Shown here in pieces: positions 22,185-31,840 of a stretch of 64,000 nucleotides of DNA. Origin of the DNA: an uncultured Methanobrevibacter sp. (GTDB taxonomy: Archaea > Methanobacteriota > Methanobacteria > Methanobacteriales > Methanobacteriaceae). The translations under genes were made by a program, and so were the position numbers. The notes under the pieces were generated by a model, which saw only the letters and a list, made by a program, of their open reading frames with translations, was not told the origin of the DNA and did no database searches. Positions within the stretch are counted from its first letter, which is position 1. Each line of letters begins with the position of its first letter. The stretch lies in contig NZ_CACXXB010000017.1 in the NCBI RefSeq assembly GCF_902771435.1, positions 41,409 through 105,408 on the forward strand. The letters are read 5' to 3'.

Positions 22185-23685
22185 AAATAAGACCTTTGGA
22201 GTCATTGGAGTTTGCGGAGCAAATGGTAATCTAATTGCCAGAATTCTTAAGCAAAGAGGATATAATGTTATAGGTACAGACATAACATTTAAAAAGGATT
22301 GCAGATTCGCAAAGGCTCTGGAAGGTTATGACATTGATGTTTATTACGGACAGACTCCGGAATCATTTTTCAAGAAGGCGGATTACATAATTCCTCCTGC
22401 AAGCATGTCAAAAGATGCTGAAATTTTAAAGAATTGCGGAAAGCCAATTTTGGAATTATGCGACATTATTGATATGATCAAGCCAGAAAAGCCTGTATTC
22501 GGAATTACAGGCACAAACGGCAAAACAACCACAACAACACTTCTTAAAAGAATTGCTTATGATAATGGAATCAAGCCATGTGAACATGACCTTGAAGGCA
22601 TGCAGGGCAATGCAGAATTCATTCCTATACTGCAGTCAAGGCTGGATGGGGATGTCGGGATTCTTGAAGTCGGAACCTTCGGCGTTCCGGGAACTGTTGG
22701 AAGGATTGTCAAAAATACAGACATGGCATCCGGTTTGATTACAAACATCACTCCCGACCATTTGAATGACCTTGGAAGCTTTATGGATTATGCCAACGTT
22801 AAAGGGGAATTCATCTCCGAGCTGGGTTTGGGCCAGCTGATTGTCAACGGCCATGATCCGACCATCATGGGACTTTTACGCGAACTTGACTTTAAAGGGG
22901 AGGTCATCACATTCGGTGTCGATGAGCTTCCGGATTCCATCGGTATGAAGGAATGTGTCTGCGGTGAAGAAATTGCAGTTAAGGAAATAATTTCCGGTTG
23001 CGGATATTACTTCTGCAAATGCGGCATAACTACTCCTCAGGTTGACTACATAGCTACAAATGTGGACCTTGCCAACAGAACTTTCGATTTGCACACTCCA
23101 ACAGAAAAACTAACTGTTAAAATGGGTGTAGACGGACTGCATAATGTCTATAACTTAACAGGAGTTATTATTGCGGCCCATGAATTCCTTGACCTGCCGT
23201 ATGATAAGATATTGCCTTCCATTGCCAGCTTCACTGGGGTCAGCGGAAGAATGGAGGAAGTGTGTGAGGTTAATGGAAAAGACATTTTCGTTGATTATGC
23301 CCACAATCCTGCAGGTGTGGAAACTGTACTTAAAGAGTTTAAAAAGCTATTCGGCGACTTTACAACCGTCATAACAGTTTCATCAGAATCAGGTTATGTT
23401 GGTGATCTTGACATATTCAACAGTGTTTTGAAGTTCTCCAAATTCATTGTTCCTGCTTCAGTTGCATCTCAAAAGATAGCTCTTGAAAAATTGAGGGCCA
23501 ACCCTAAATTGAATGACAGGATATTTTTAAACCATGTCGATGACTTTGAAAAAAGGGGAACATTGGGTGCATCTGAAGAAGAAGTGCGTGACGGTTTAAG
23601 AAAAGCTCTAAACTTGGATTGTGAAATGGTTATAGCTATTGGAGAAGCCGCCACCAAGTACAAATCCATTATTTTTGACTTATAA
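22177..23685 (+). CDS. Mur ligase family protein with MurT-like cysteine cluster
   Basis: A 502-residue Mur-type ligase. It opens with a Rossmann-like GVIGVCGANGNLIARIL domain. The ATP loop GITGTNGKTTTTT begins at residue 109, and LITNITPDHLNDLGSFMDY holds the metal site. The central domain has cysteines at 260, 262, 275, 280 and 282 (CVCG, then CGYYFCKCG) that resemble the zinc ribbon of bacterial MurT. The C-terminal domain has GRMEEV and FVDYAHNPAGVETVL, which are also MurT-like. It probably acts on a pseudomurein precursor. ATG overlaps the stop of the first ligase. Confidence 0.85.
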   Translation: MNKNKTFGVIGVCGANGNLIARILKQRGYNVIGTDITFKKDCRFAKALEGYDIDVYYGQTPESFFKKADYIIPPASMSKDAEILKNCGKPILELCDIIDMIKPEKPVFGITGTNGKTTTTTLLKRIAYDNGIKPCEHDLEGMQGNAEFIPILQSRLDGDVGILEVGTFGVPGTVGRIVKNTDMASGLITNITPDHLNDLGSFMDYANVKGEFISELGLGQLIVNGHDPTIMGLLRELDFKGEVITFGVDELPDSIGMKECVCGEEIAVKEIISGCGYYFCKCGITTPQVDYIATNVDLANRTFDLHTPTEKLTVKMGVDGLHNVYNLTGVIIAAHEFLDLPYDKILPSIASFTGVSGRMEEVCEVNGKDIFVDYAHNPAGVETVLKEFKKLFGDFTTVITVSSESGYVGDLDIFNSVLKFSKFIVPASVASQKIALEKLRANPKLNDRIFLNHVDDFEKRGTLGASEEEVRDGLRKALNLDCEMVIAIGEAATKYKSIIFDL

Positions 23686-23763
23686 TGTTATTTTTGTCTA
23701 AAAATAATATTATTCATCACTTTTTCTAAATTCGCCATATAATTTAATCTTTTCAGTGGCAAT

Positions 23764-23783
23764 ATTACTCATCAAATGCTCTC
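23764..23783 (-). repeat. 20-bp dispersed leader motif, copy 1
   Basis: Exact copy of GAGAGCATTTGATGAGTAAT on the minus strand; other copies are at 30573-30592 and 37321-37340. The ATG inside opens a 20-codon frame ending at 23710 (MSNIATEKIKLYGEFRKSDE). A TATA-like TTATAAAG lies just upstream on the same strand. It points away from hef. Confidence 0.7.
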
Positions 23784-23867
23784 ACTAATCCTTTATAAGC
23801 ATTGAAAAATAATATCATAATAAGGGTTATTGGTATAAACTCATTTTTTAATTCAGAAGGTTTTCTT

Positions 23868-26186
23868 ATGGCTAGTTATATTTCACATCCTTTAATTAAA
23901 AAAGATTCTATTGAATCCAGATTATATCAGCAGGTTTTAGCTGGGGATGTTTTAAAAAAGGGAAATACGATGGTTGTCGCACCTACTGCACTGGGTAAAA
24001 CTATTGTCGCAATCTTGGTGGCTGCAGACAGGCTGCAGAAGGTGAAAAATTCAAAAGTGCTTATATTGGCGCCATCAAAACCGCTAGCTATTCAGCATGA
24101 AGACAGCTTTAAGGAATTTTTAACCCTGCCCTGCTCATCAATAACAGGAGCAATCAAGACAGATGAGAGGGTTAAAAGATGGGAGGAATCCAGGGTAATC
24201 TGTGCAACTCCGCAGACTGTCGAATCCGATTTGTTGAACGGACGTTATGATTTAAGCAATGTTTCACTTATTGTTTTTGATGAATGCCACCATGGTGTTG
24301 GGGCGTACTCCTATGTTTATCTGGCTTCCCGTTATGTTCAGGAATCAAATTATAATCTGATTTTGGGTCTTACAGCTTCTCCCGGCTCTGACAAGTCAAA
24401 AATCAAGGAAGTGTGTGAAAATCTATACATTCAGAATATCGTAGTTAAAACAGAACAGGATTCCGATGTAAGGCCATACTTCAATCCGGTTGAAATTGAC
24501 TGGGTCAGAGTTAAAATGAGCAGTGAACTTGAGAAAATAAAAAAATACATTGACAAGGCCCTGAAAGTAAGACTTAAAGCTTTAAAGAATATGGGAGTAA
24601 TCAGAACAGTTTCCGTCGGTAAGGTGGATATTCTAAAGGCAAGAGGAAGGATTCAGGGTGAAATTGCAAGGTCCGTCAATCCGGACAAGGATCTTTTCCA
24701 GGCCATTTCAATTTTAAGTGCGGTAATCAATATTCAGCATTCACAGGAGCTGATAGAAACTCAGGGGATCCAAACTTTCAATAAGTATATTGCCCGTTTG
24801 CGAAAGAAAAGGACAAAAGCGGCAAAATCCTTAATGTGGGATGACAATTTTGGAAGGGCAGTCAAGATGGCACGTGAGGCTGAAAAACACGGTTGGGAAC
24901 ATCCTAAACTTCGTGAAGTAACCAATATCTTGAAAAAGGAACTGGGTGCTGACGATGGCCAGACAAAACTCCAATCCACAAGGTTTAAGGAAAAAGATGA
25001 AAAGTCTTCAAAAGTCATTGTATTTACACAATACAGGGACACTTTGGAGATGATTCACCAAAAGCTTGAGAAGGAAGGCATCAAATCAGCCAAGTTCTTC
25101 GGTCAGGCTGCAAAGGATGGTGAAAAGGGTCTTACTCAAAAGGAACAGAAAGCCATTATCAAATCATTTAGAATGGGGGAGTATGATGTTCTGTTATCAA
25201 CAAGTGTTGCTGAAGAGGGTATTGATATTCCTGCAGTTGATTTGGTTATTTTATATGAGCCTGTTCCATCAGAAGTTCGTATGATTCAAAGGAGAGGCAG
25301 AACCGGCCGTAAAAGAACAGGTCGTGTAAAGGTATTGATTACAAACGGAACAAGGGATGAGGCTTATTACTGGGCAAGTGTTAGAAAAGAGGAGCACATG
25401 AAATACCAGCTGATTGATCCTAAAGTTTTGGAAGAGTTAAATGCCTCTGCCATTGAGAGAATGGAGAATCAGAAGAGAATTAAAGTCATCGACAGGCCGA
25501 AGGTTGAAAAATCCAACCCTGTTGTTTTTGCAGATTCAAGGGAAGGCAATTCTAAGGTCATCAGGCATCTGTCTGAAATGGAGATTGACGTTCAAATCAG
25601 GTCAATGGCTGTCGGAGATTATCAGGTAAGCGATGAAGTGGTTATCGAAAGGAAAACCGCAAAGGATTTTGTTGATTCAATAATCGATAAGAGGCTGTTC
25701 AAACAGGCACGTGAACTGTCCGAAGAGTTCAAACGTCCGCTTCTTATTTTGGAAGGTGATGACATCTACAACGGCATGTTGCATCCAAATGCAGTAAGGG
25801 GAACCATTGCAGCTATTGCAATCGATTTCGGCATCAGCATCATTCCAACCAGAAACTCTGAGGATACTGCCGCTATGATTAAAAGAATCGCTGTTCGTGA
25901 ACAGAGCGGTGATAAGGTCAATATACAAATCAGGACGGATAAGAAACCTACAAGTCTGTGGGAACAGCAGTTGTTTATAATTGAATCATTGCCTAATATA
26001 GGTCCCGTCAATGCCAAAAACTTGCTTAAGCACTTCGGTACTGTGGAAAATGTAATCAAAGCTACTGAAGGTGAACTTCAGGAAGTTGAAGGTATAGGTA
26101 AAAAAACAGCTAAAAATATAAGAAAAGTGGTTGAATCCAAATATTTATACTTTGAAAATGAAATAAAAGAAAAGAAACTTCTTTAA
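23868..26186 (+). CDS. hef: Hef helicase-nuclease (XPF/FANCM-like)
   Basis: Processes stalled replication forks. The ATG at 23868 follows AGAAGG at seven bases and gives a 772-residue protein; the 22 in-frame codons upstream look non-coding. The helicase part shows Walker A APTALGKT (38-45), DECHH (138-142), LTASPGS, SVAEEGIDIP and QRRGRTGR. The XPF nuclease domain follows with VFADSREG and ERKTAKDF, where K596 of the ERK triad is present. Tandem helix-hairpin-helix motifs (ESLPNIGPVNAKNLLKHFG, EVEGIGKKTAKNI) end the protein. All catalytic residues seem intact. Its stop codon abuts that of the convergent TIM-barrel gene. Confidence 0.95.
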   Translation: MASYISHPLIKKDSIESRLYQQVLAGDVLKKGNTMVVAPTALGKTIVAILVAADRLQKVKNSKVLILAPSKPLAIQHEDSFKEFLTLPCSSITGAIKTDERVKRWEESRVICATPQTVESDLLNGRYDLSNVSLIVFDECHHGVGAYSYVYLASRYVQESNYNLILGLTASPGSDKSKIKEVCENLYIQNIVVKTEQDSDVRPYFNPVEIDWVRVKMSSELEKIKKYIDKALKVRLKALKNMGVIRTVSVGKVDILKARGRIQGEIARSVNPDKDLFQAISILSAVINIQHSQELIETQGIQTFNKYIARLRKKRTKAAKSLMWDDNFGRAVKMAREAEKHGWEHPKLREVTNILKKELGADDGQTKLQSTRFKEKDEKSSKVIVFTQYRDTLEMIHQKLEKEGIKSAKFFGQAAKDGEKGLTQKEQKAIIKSFRMGEYDVLLSTSVAEEGIDIPAVDLVILYEPVPSEVRMIQRRGRTGRKRTGRVKVLITNGTRDEAYYWASVRKEEHMKYQLIDPKVLEELNASAIERMENQKRIKVIDRPKVEKSNPVVFADSREGNSKVIRHLSEMEIDVQIRSMAVGDYQVSDEVVIERKTAKDFVDSIIDKRLFKQARELSEEFKRPLLILEGDDIYNGMLHPNAVRGTIAAIAIDFGISIIPTRNSEDTAAMIKRIAVREQSGDKVNIQIRTDKKPTSLWEQQLFIIESLPNIGPVNAKNLLKHFGTVENVIKATEGELQEVEGIGKKTAKNIRKVVESKYLYFENEIKEKKLL

Positions 26187-26942
26187 TTAGATTTTGAAGT
26201 TGTCTTTCATGTATTCATAACTTTTTTTAATGGAATCGTAATCATTTACCTCAATGATATAGATGCCATCAAATTTATTTTTCTCAAAATTATTGATGAT
26301 AGTGTTTAATTCAATGGAGCCTTCACCTAATGCAAGGTGAGCATCATCATCACCAAAATTATCATGGGCATGTATGTGTTTAATTGAATCAAAATACATT
26401 GCCTCCGGAGGATAGCTTGCATGGTTTGCATGGCCGATGTCCAGTGTCATTGACATGTCAAGTGAAACCAGAAGATCATTTAAATCCCCCAGATTCTGGT
26501 AAATCATTCCGTCAAATGTTGGCATGTTTTCAATTGTGGTCAAAACACCAAGATTGCTGCCGTATTCACCAATTTCCTTAATGGATTCGTTTGAATATTG
26601 GTAAACCTTGTCAAGGAAATATTTGTTGGCCAAAAATGGTGCAAGTCCCGGATGCACAACAACTGCTTCGGCATTGATTTTTCCAGCCAAATCTATTGAT
26701 TCCTTAATCTGTTTTATTGAGTTTAATCTGCTTTTATCCTGCAATGCGGCAATGTTTACATCCATAAATGGGGCATGAATTGAGTATTTCAGGTCATAGC
26801 TTTCCAATACATTGACGTCAATGTTTTCTGATGGGAACTGATGGACCAATTCAGCATATTCAAGTCCCAATTCTTCAATGAATTCCAATGTCTTTTCCAA
26901 TGGATATTCTATTCCTGCTAGTGTTGATGCACCGATTTTCAT
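26187..26942 (-). CDS. Sugar phosphate isomerase/epimerase-like TIM barrel (AP endonuclease 2 family)
   Basis: A 251-residue xylose-isomerase-like TIM barrel. It has metal-site residues in YSIHAPFMDVNIA (about residue 52), VVVHPGLAPF (about 95), TIENMPTF (about 136), DIGHANHASYP (about 166) and IIEVND (about 228). The fold serves both sugar epimerases and endonuclease IV. The distance from true Nfo and the short length favour a sugar or inositol-type isomerase, but its position after a nucleic-acid ATPase keeps a repair role open. It lies 7 bases after the PIN-ATPase gene and is last in the hisS operon. Confidence 0.78.
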   Translation of the reverse strand: MKIGASTLAGIEYPLEKTLEFIEELGLEYAELVHQFPSENIDVNVLESYDLKYSIHAPFMDVNIAALQDKSRLNSIKQIKESIDLAGKINAEAVVVHPGLAPFLANKYFLDKVYQYSNESIKEIGEYGSNLGVLTTIENMPTFDGMIYQNLGDLNDLLVSLDMSMTLDIGHANHASYPPEAMYFDSIKHIHAHDNFGDDDAHLALGEGSIELNTIINNFEKNKFDGIYIIEVNDYDSIKKSYEYMKDNFKI

Positions 26943-26949
26943 GATATCA

Positions 26950-28797
26950 CTATTTTCTAACTGCTGTAATTGTCAATCCCATCTCAATCGCTTCCAGGAT
27001 GAAATCGGACAGTTCAATTCCATTTTTGATTTTTATTTCTCCTTTTTTGGAGGTTGTTGCGGTAAGCAGGTATTCTCCTTCAATGAGAATGTCAAAGTTC
27101 TGCCTTCCATTTTCTTTTCCAAGCTCTAAAATCATTTGTTTTCGAGTGTGTGTAATGTCAACCTCAATTGGGGTTTTATTAACAGGTTTTTCGTCAATGA
27201 CTTCCACGCACAAGCTGATTCCAATGTCACGTTCGATTTCAGCAATTCTTTTACCGTTCTTGCCGATGATTTTTGGAACGTACTCGTCGGGAATGTAAAT
27301 GTTGGCCCTGTCAGGGGAGATGACTTCAACATCGACTTTTGCCTTTTTGGGAAGAATCCTTTTTATTTTCCTTAGGATTTCATTTTCGGCAATGACGTCG
27401 ACAGAGGATTTTTGGGTTTCGGAACTTCCTCCTCCGTTTACCAAATCCATGTCCATAACGATTGTCTGCTCACCGTAGGTGTAGATTTCGTTTTTGAGCT
27501 CTCCGGTTTCAAAGTCCCTGACTTCAATGACCGGTCTTGCAAGATCGGCTTCTTTCATTCCTGTCGGAACTTTAACGGTCATTTTTGTTTCATAGACACT
27601 TGTTACTTTACCGTTTTCAATGTAGATGCTTGTATCGACAATTGAAGGAATGACTCCCAATTCCACTCTTGAAGCTATTCTTTGTATTGCATCAATCGGG
27701 CGTGTTGCGTGAACAACCCCGATCATTCCCACACCTGCAAGCCTCATGTCTGCGAAAATGTTAAAGTCGGTATTTTTCCTGAGCTCATCATAGATTGTGT
27801 AGTCGGGCCTTACCAGGAGCAATACGTCAGCTGTATTTTCCATGCTTCCTTCCAGAGGAGCATATTGTGTGATTTCGTCTGGAAGCTGCAGGTCTCTTGG
27901 TGATTCCATGGTCTTTACGACCTTATTCAATTTTGATGAATAATAGTTTGCAATGGCCTGTACAAAGGTGGATTTACCCGCTCCCGGTGAACCTGAAATC
28001 AATATTCCTTCAGCGCTTGTTCTGATTCTGTCAAGCAGCTTGTCTGTCAGGTTGTATTCGTCTAAACTAATTTTGGCAACAGGCTTTACTGCAGTAATTT
28101 CCAAACCTTCCGCAAATGGAGGGTATGCTATGGATATTCTGTATTCCCTTGACTGGACTACGAATGAGCCTTCCATGTCTGATTCCAAATAGGTTTTTGA
28201 ATCGGACTTTGCTTTGTCAAGTATCTCGTCTACAATCTCTTTAAGTTCGGAGTATGAATAAGGTTTATCTGAAAGCTGAACAAAATCGATATGACCTGGT
28301 GTTCCCTTTTTAGCCATAGGCACTACATTTTCTTTTAAATGTATGGACATTGTGGTGTCGTCAAAGAATTTTTCTATTGAGAGAGCTTTATGGATATATT
28401 TTTGTTCAAAATAATAAACAGGAATTCCTTGAGCCTTTGCCACTTCTGCCTGAACCTTATCGTTTGTTAAAAGGGTTCCAAATTCGGATCTTGCCAGGTC
28501 ACGTATGATGCTGTCGATTTCTCCGCTTTTGGCATATTTGATATCATAATTGGTAGGACGTTTGCCTTTGAATGTAATGGCCAGTTCGCCATCGTCCTGC
28601 ATTTGCTGTAGTTTTTGAAGTTCTGCTAGCCCTTTTGTCCCTTCAGATCTTTTGGCATTTGCCTGATGTTCAAGTTCACAAACCACCGCTTCCGGAACAA
28701 CAACTTCGGGATAGTCAAAATCTCCGTTTTCTATTAATTCGCTTACAGCGCCTATTATCACTGCGCTTGTATCTGGTATTATGCATTTCATTTTCAA
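26950..28797 (-). CDS. PIN-ATPase-KH protein (PINA family)
   Basis: A 615-residue three-domain protein. Residues 1-135 are a PIN domain with acidic residues at D9, E41, D96 and D113. Residues 200-480 form a PilT/VirB11-type ATPase with Walker [10 protein letters not shown] (268-276), and residues 515-560 are a KH domain ([21 protein letters not shown]). Crenarchaeal PINA is a hexameric ATPase that drives Holliday junction branch migration with Hjc; the role here is inferred by family. It overlaps hisI by four bases (ATGA). Hef lies next to the same operon, convergent. Confidence 0.9.
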   Translation of the reverse strand: MKMKCIIPDTSAVIIGAVSELIENGDFDYPEVVVPEAVVCELEHQANAKRSEGTKGLAELQKLQQMQDDGELAITFKGKRPTNYDIKYAKSGEIDSIIRDLARSEFGTLLTNDKVQAEVAKAQGIPVYYFEQKYIHKALSIEKFFDDTTMSIHLKENVVPMAKKGTPGHIDFVQLSDKPYSYSELKEIVDEILDKAKSDSKTYLESDMEGSFVVQSREYRISIAYPPFAEGLEITAVKPVAKISLDEYNLTDKLLDRIRTSAEGILISGSPGAGKSTFVQAIANYYSSKLNKVVKTMESPRDLQLPDEITQYAPLEGSMENTADVLLLVRPDYTIYDELRKNTDFNIFADMRLAGVGMIGVVHATRPIDAIQRIASRVELGVIPSIVDTSIYIENGKVTSVYETKMTVKVPTGMKEADLARPVIEVRDFETGELKNEIYTYGEQTIVMDMDLVNGGGSSETQKSSVDVIAENEILRKIKRILPKKAKVDVEVISPDRANIYIPDEYVPKIIGKNGKRIAEIERDIGISLCVEVIDEKPVNKTPIEVDITHTRKQMILELGKENGRQNFDILIEGEYLLTATTSKKGEIKIKNGIELSDFILEAIEMGLTITAVRK

Positions 28798-29201
28798 TAC
28801 ACGTCTTCTGGATTTACTAATCTTTCCAAGATTATTTCTAAGTCATCATCTTTCAAGTCTTCAATATCCACTGCGTTGTCAGTGTTGATTTTTCTAAAAA
28901 AGCATGATAAGTAACCTTCATGACATGCTGCACCGGTCTGTTTGATTTTTAAAACAACCGCATCCATGTCGCAGTCAACAAGAATCTCTTTAACTTCCTG
29001 GAAATGTCCTGATGATTCTCCCTTAAGCCATAGCTGGTTTCTTGAAGTACTCCAGTAATGTGCTTTTCCGGTCTGTATTGTTTTAATCAATGCTTCCTTG
29101 TTCATGTTTGCAAGCATCAGTATTTGGTTTGTATCTGCATCCTGTGCAACTGCTGTGATTACTTTAACGCCATTTATTTCATGTCTGAAGTTAATTTCCA
29201 T
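28794..29201 (-). CDS. hisI: Phosphoribosyl-AMP cyclohydrolase
   Basis: Opens the purine ring of phosphoribosyl-AMP in histidine synthesis. About 135 residues, the standalone archaeal form. Zinc and magnesium sites are intact: [30 protein letters not shown] (residues 80-110) includes D-x-D-x-D-like acids and the conserved cysteines. The ATG at 29201 is favoured because GAGG lies seven bases upstream; an ATG at 29207 overlaps the hisS stop. It sits between hisS and the PIN-ATPase gene. Confidence 0.93.
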   Translation of the reverse strand: MEINFRHEINGVKVITAVAQDADTNQILMLANMNKEALIKTIQTGKAHYWSTSRNQLWLKGESSGHFQEVKEILVDCDMDAVVLKIKQTGAACHEGYLSCFFRKINTDNAVDIEDLKDDDLEIILERLVNPEDVY

Positions 29202-29203
29202 TT

Positions 29204-30499
29204 TCATTCCTCTTTCAAGTAGTTTACAATATCATCAACATCAACCAGTTCCTGTTCGCCGCTGACCATATCCTTTATTGTGACTTTTCCTTCATCCAAA
29301 TCCTTTTCGCCGATAATAATCATTTTCGGGACTTTGATCTTATCTGCATGGTTCATTAGCTTTTTGAATTTTTTGCCGTTAAGGTCAACATCCACTTTAA
29401 TGTCGTTTTTTCTTAATTTCTGTGTTATTTCATAGGCTTTGGTCCTTACGCCATCTGAAATTGGAGCGACATAAACGTCAAGGTGTGAAGGCAACTCTTC
29501 TGAGTCGGTCAACTCTTCAATTGCATTCATAAGTCTGTCAAAACCAAGTGCAAAACCTGTTGATTCAACTTCCTGGCCTCCAAAGAGTTTGACGAGGTTG
29601 TATGACCCTCCGCCACAAATCTGTTTTTGGGCGCCAAGTTCTGGAACATAAATTTCAAATACGATTCCTGTGTAGTAGTCAAGTCCTCTTGCAACGCCTA
29701 AATTTAAGGTGTAGTTGGTAACGTCAAAAGCTTCCAATAGTTCAATTAATTGTTTAAATTCATTTAAAGCTTCTTTTGGCTCATCATAAGGTTCAAGCAA
29801 ATCTTCAACTTCACTTAAAATGGTTTTATCTCCGACCATATCGATTAATTTTAATAGGATTTGATTTAACTCGTCATTGTCAATTACAGGTTCGTCTCCA
29901 CTAAGGGATTCGATTAACAGGTCCTTGTCTCCCTTATCGATAACGACCATTATTTCCCTTTGGGTTTCCTGGGTGATTTCAAAGTGTTTGAACAGTCCCC
30001 TTATGATTCCAAGGTGGTTGAGATTGACGTCTGCGGTTGTAATTCCGAGTCCGTTGATTGCATCGGTACAAAGGGCAATGACTTCAGCTTCGCCCTGAGG
30101 GGATTTGGCTCCAATCAGTTCGCAACCGAATTGCCAGAATTGTCTGAACCTTCCTTTTTGAGGTCTTTCATATCTGAAACAGCTTCCATAGTAATAAAGT
30201 TTTATAGGTTTTGCGGAAGTCTTTTCAAGTTCATTAAGGTATAATCTTGCAACTGGGGCAGTAATTTCAGGTCTTAAGGTCAATTCCCTGTCTGACTTGT
30301 CTTTAAAGTTATATAACTGGTTTACAATTTCTTCCCCTGATTTTGTTGTAAATAACTTCAATTCCTCAAATAAAGGTGTTTTAATTTCTTGATAACCGTA
30401 ATTTTCGAATATGTTTCTTAAGGTACGCTCTGCTTTTTTTCTTTGTCTCATTTCGTCAAATAAGAAATCTCTTGTACCTCTTGGTCTTGTAAATTCCAT
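29204..30499 (-). CDS. hisS: Histidyl-tRNA synthetase
   Basis: Class II synthetase of 431 residues. It has the N-terminal [13 protein letters not shown], motif 2 [23 protein letters not shown] (about 105-127), the histidine-binding [13 protein letters not shown] (about 265-277) and motif 3 [11 protein letters not shown] (about 315-325). A C-terminal anticodon-binding domain follows ([18 protein letters not shown]). It heads a four-gene minus-strand operon with hisI, the PIN-ATPase and a TIM-barrel gene. A tight AGGAG lies before the start. A copy of the 20-bp leader motif sits 74-93 bases upstream. Confidence 0.96.
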   Translation of the reverse strand: MEFTRPRGTRDFLFDEMRQRKKAERTLRNIFENYGYQEIKTPLFEELKLFTTKSGEEIVNQLYNFKDKSDRELTLRPEITAPVARLYLNELEKTSAKPIKLYYYGSCFRYERPQKGRFRQFWQFGCELIGAKSPQGEAEVIALCTDAINGLGITTADVNLNHLGIIRGLFKHFEITQETQREIMVVIDKGDKDLLIESLSGDEPVIDNDELNQILLKLIDMVGDKTILSEVEDLLEPYDEPKEALNEFKQLIELLEAFDVTNYTLNLGVARGLDYYTGIVFEIYVPELGAQKQICGGGSYNLVKLFGGQEVESTGFALGFDRLMNAIEELTDSEELPSHLDVYVAPISDGVRTKAYEITQKLRKNDIKVDVDLNGKKFKKLMNHADKIKVPKMIIIGEKDLDEGKVTIKDMVSGEQELVDVDDIVNYLKEE

Positions 30500-30572
30500 T
30501 TTTGCTCTCCTATCAATAAATTTATTATAATATAACTATGTTTTTTAGATGTTATATAGTCTTTTGTTGAAT

Positions 30573-30592
30573 ATTACTCATCAAATGCTCTC
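30573..30592 (-). repeat. 20-bp dispersed leader motif, copy 2
   Basis: Exact copy of GAGAGCATTTGATGAGTAAT on the minus strand, upstream of hisS and in the same direction. The internal ATG opens a nine-codon frame (MSNIQQKTI) that stops at 30552, 53 bases before hisS. Confidence 0.7.
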
Positions 30593-30670
30593 GGACAGTT
30601 AATTTTTAACATGGGAGTATTATTTTTATATAAGTTTATGGAGTGTGCTTTTGTGTTTTTGCACATTCTC

Positions 30671-30693
30671 ACAGTTAAGAAGGTTTTAACTGT
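30671..30693. promoter_or_regulatory. Perfect inverted repeat upstream of rhuM
   Basis: ACAGTTAA and TTAACTGT flank a seven-base centre, 45 bases before the rhuM start. It could be an operator for a dimeric regulator or an RNA hairpin in the leader. No poly-T follows it, so a terminator is unlikely. Confidence 0.45.
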
Positions 30694-30738
30694 CTGTAAG
30701 TACATTATCTAATTAATCAACTCAAAGGAGGATTAATA

Positions 30739-31599
30739 TTGGTTAAATATAAATTAGTGGATACGCTATTGTATCAAAGTGAAGAAGGAGCTGTTGAAGG
30801 AAAATTCATAGTTGGAGATGAAACCCTATGGGCTAGTCAAAAAGTGGTAGCTGAGATTTTTGCAACTACAAACTCAAATATTTCAATGCATTTTTCAAAT
30901 ATCGTGAGTGAAGGGGAGTTAGATGAAAAAGAAGTATCAGTAACTTCTAAAGAGCTTTTTGCTGATGATTCTGAATTTATTAAGAAATCCTTAAAAAAAT
31001 CTAATAATCGAGGTAGGCCTCAAATATGGTATAATCTTGATGCAATCATCTCAATCGGTTATAGAATCAATTCAAAGGAAGCAACAAACTTTCGTAAATG
31101 GTCTAGAGAAATTCTAAAGCAATACATGCGAAAAGGATTTGTCATCAATAAGGAACTTTTAATCAATGGTGGAAAGTTCACTGAAGAATACTTTGAAGAG
31201 CTTGTTGATGTAATCCGCGAAATAAGGTCATCCGAACGTAAAGTATATGAGAAGGTAACTGACCTTTTTACAACCGCTTATGATTATAACAAAAACGCTC
31301 AAATTACTAAGGATTTCTATGCTAAAGTTCAAAACAAGCTGCATTATGCAGTTGTTGGTCTTACAGCTCCTGAAATTATTCATGAAAGGGCAGACAGCAA
31401 AAAGGAACATATGGGTTTGACTACCTGGTCAAGAGCTCCTGACGGCAAAATATTGTTGAGGGATGCTAAAGTGGCTAAGAACTATTTGACAGAAAAAGAG
31501 TTAAAAACCCTAAATCGTGTTGTAAGCATGTATTTGGATTATGCTGAGGACAGGGCCGAACGACAGATTCCAATGAGCTTAAACTACCACGGCTTGTAG
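30739..31599 (+). pseudogene. rhuM: RhuM family protein, 3' end lost to IscB element
   Basis: The RhuM family was named from a Salmonella pathogenicity island; it is widespread in mobile and defence loci and its activity is unknown. The TTG start is well supported by AAAGGAGG. Typical segments are present: the N-terminal DNA-binding-like part (WASQKVVAEIFATTNSNISMHFSNI), the RGRPQIWYNLDAIISIGYRINS core and the FRKWSREILKQYMRKGF motif. The frame runs into the left hairpin of the IscB element and stops at 31599 after NYHGL. A family-like C-terminal tail (DEKFRSVQDKLF...) sits beyond the element at 33101. About 35 family residues between them are missing, so insertion came with a deletion. Confidence 0.85.
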
Positions 31600-31608
31600 A
31601 AGCCGTGG
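31587..31608. repeat. Left-end hairpin of the IscB element
   Basis: CCACGGCTT and AAGCCGTGG form a perfect nine-base-pair stem around GTAG. Such subterminal palindromes are recognised by Y1 transposases. The rhuM frame terminates inside it. Confidence 0.7.
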
Positions 31609-31838
31609 ATTTTCTAGATTGTTTTCTAGGAATCCACTAGTTTAATAGACAGCGACCTAATTAAATGGTCTACGTTACTCAAGAATATTAGGTACCGTGG
31701 AATGTTTAATCCCAGTTCCACGCTCTACGGTAAGTGATTAAACAAGTTCTGAGATGGTAGGAACAGTGTTGCTTACAATAAAACCTTGAAATAACATTGT
31801 CGAGGGATAACTTACTCAGGAATAGGAGGTAAACGTTA
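31609..31838 (+). ncRNA. Omega-RNA (HEARO-type) region upstream of iscB
   Basis: About 230 non-coding bases sit between the left hairpin and iscB, where IscB guide RNAs are made. A strong helix is visible at 31693-31732: TACC pairs with GGTA and GTGGAA with TTCCAC. TAAGT (31731-31735) can pair with ACTTA (31810-31814) over a long range, a likely pseudoknot or nexus. In known systems the guide lies at the 5' end of the RNA and reads the DNA flanking the left end, here rhuM. Exact ends cannot be set by eye. Confidence 0.65.
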
Positions 31839-31840
31839 AA

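Noticed and set aside
25766..26059. Minus-strand open frame inside hef
   Set aside because: It overlaps the conserved nuclease and helix-hairpin-helix region of Hef and has no supporting signals.
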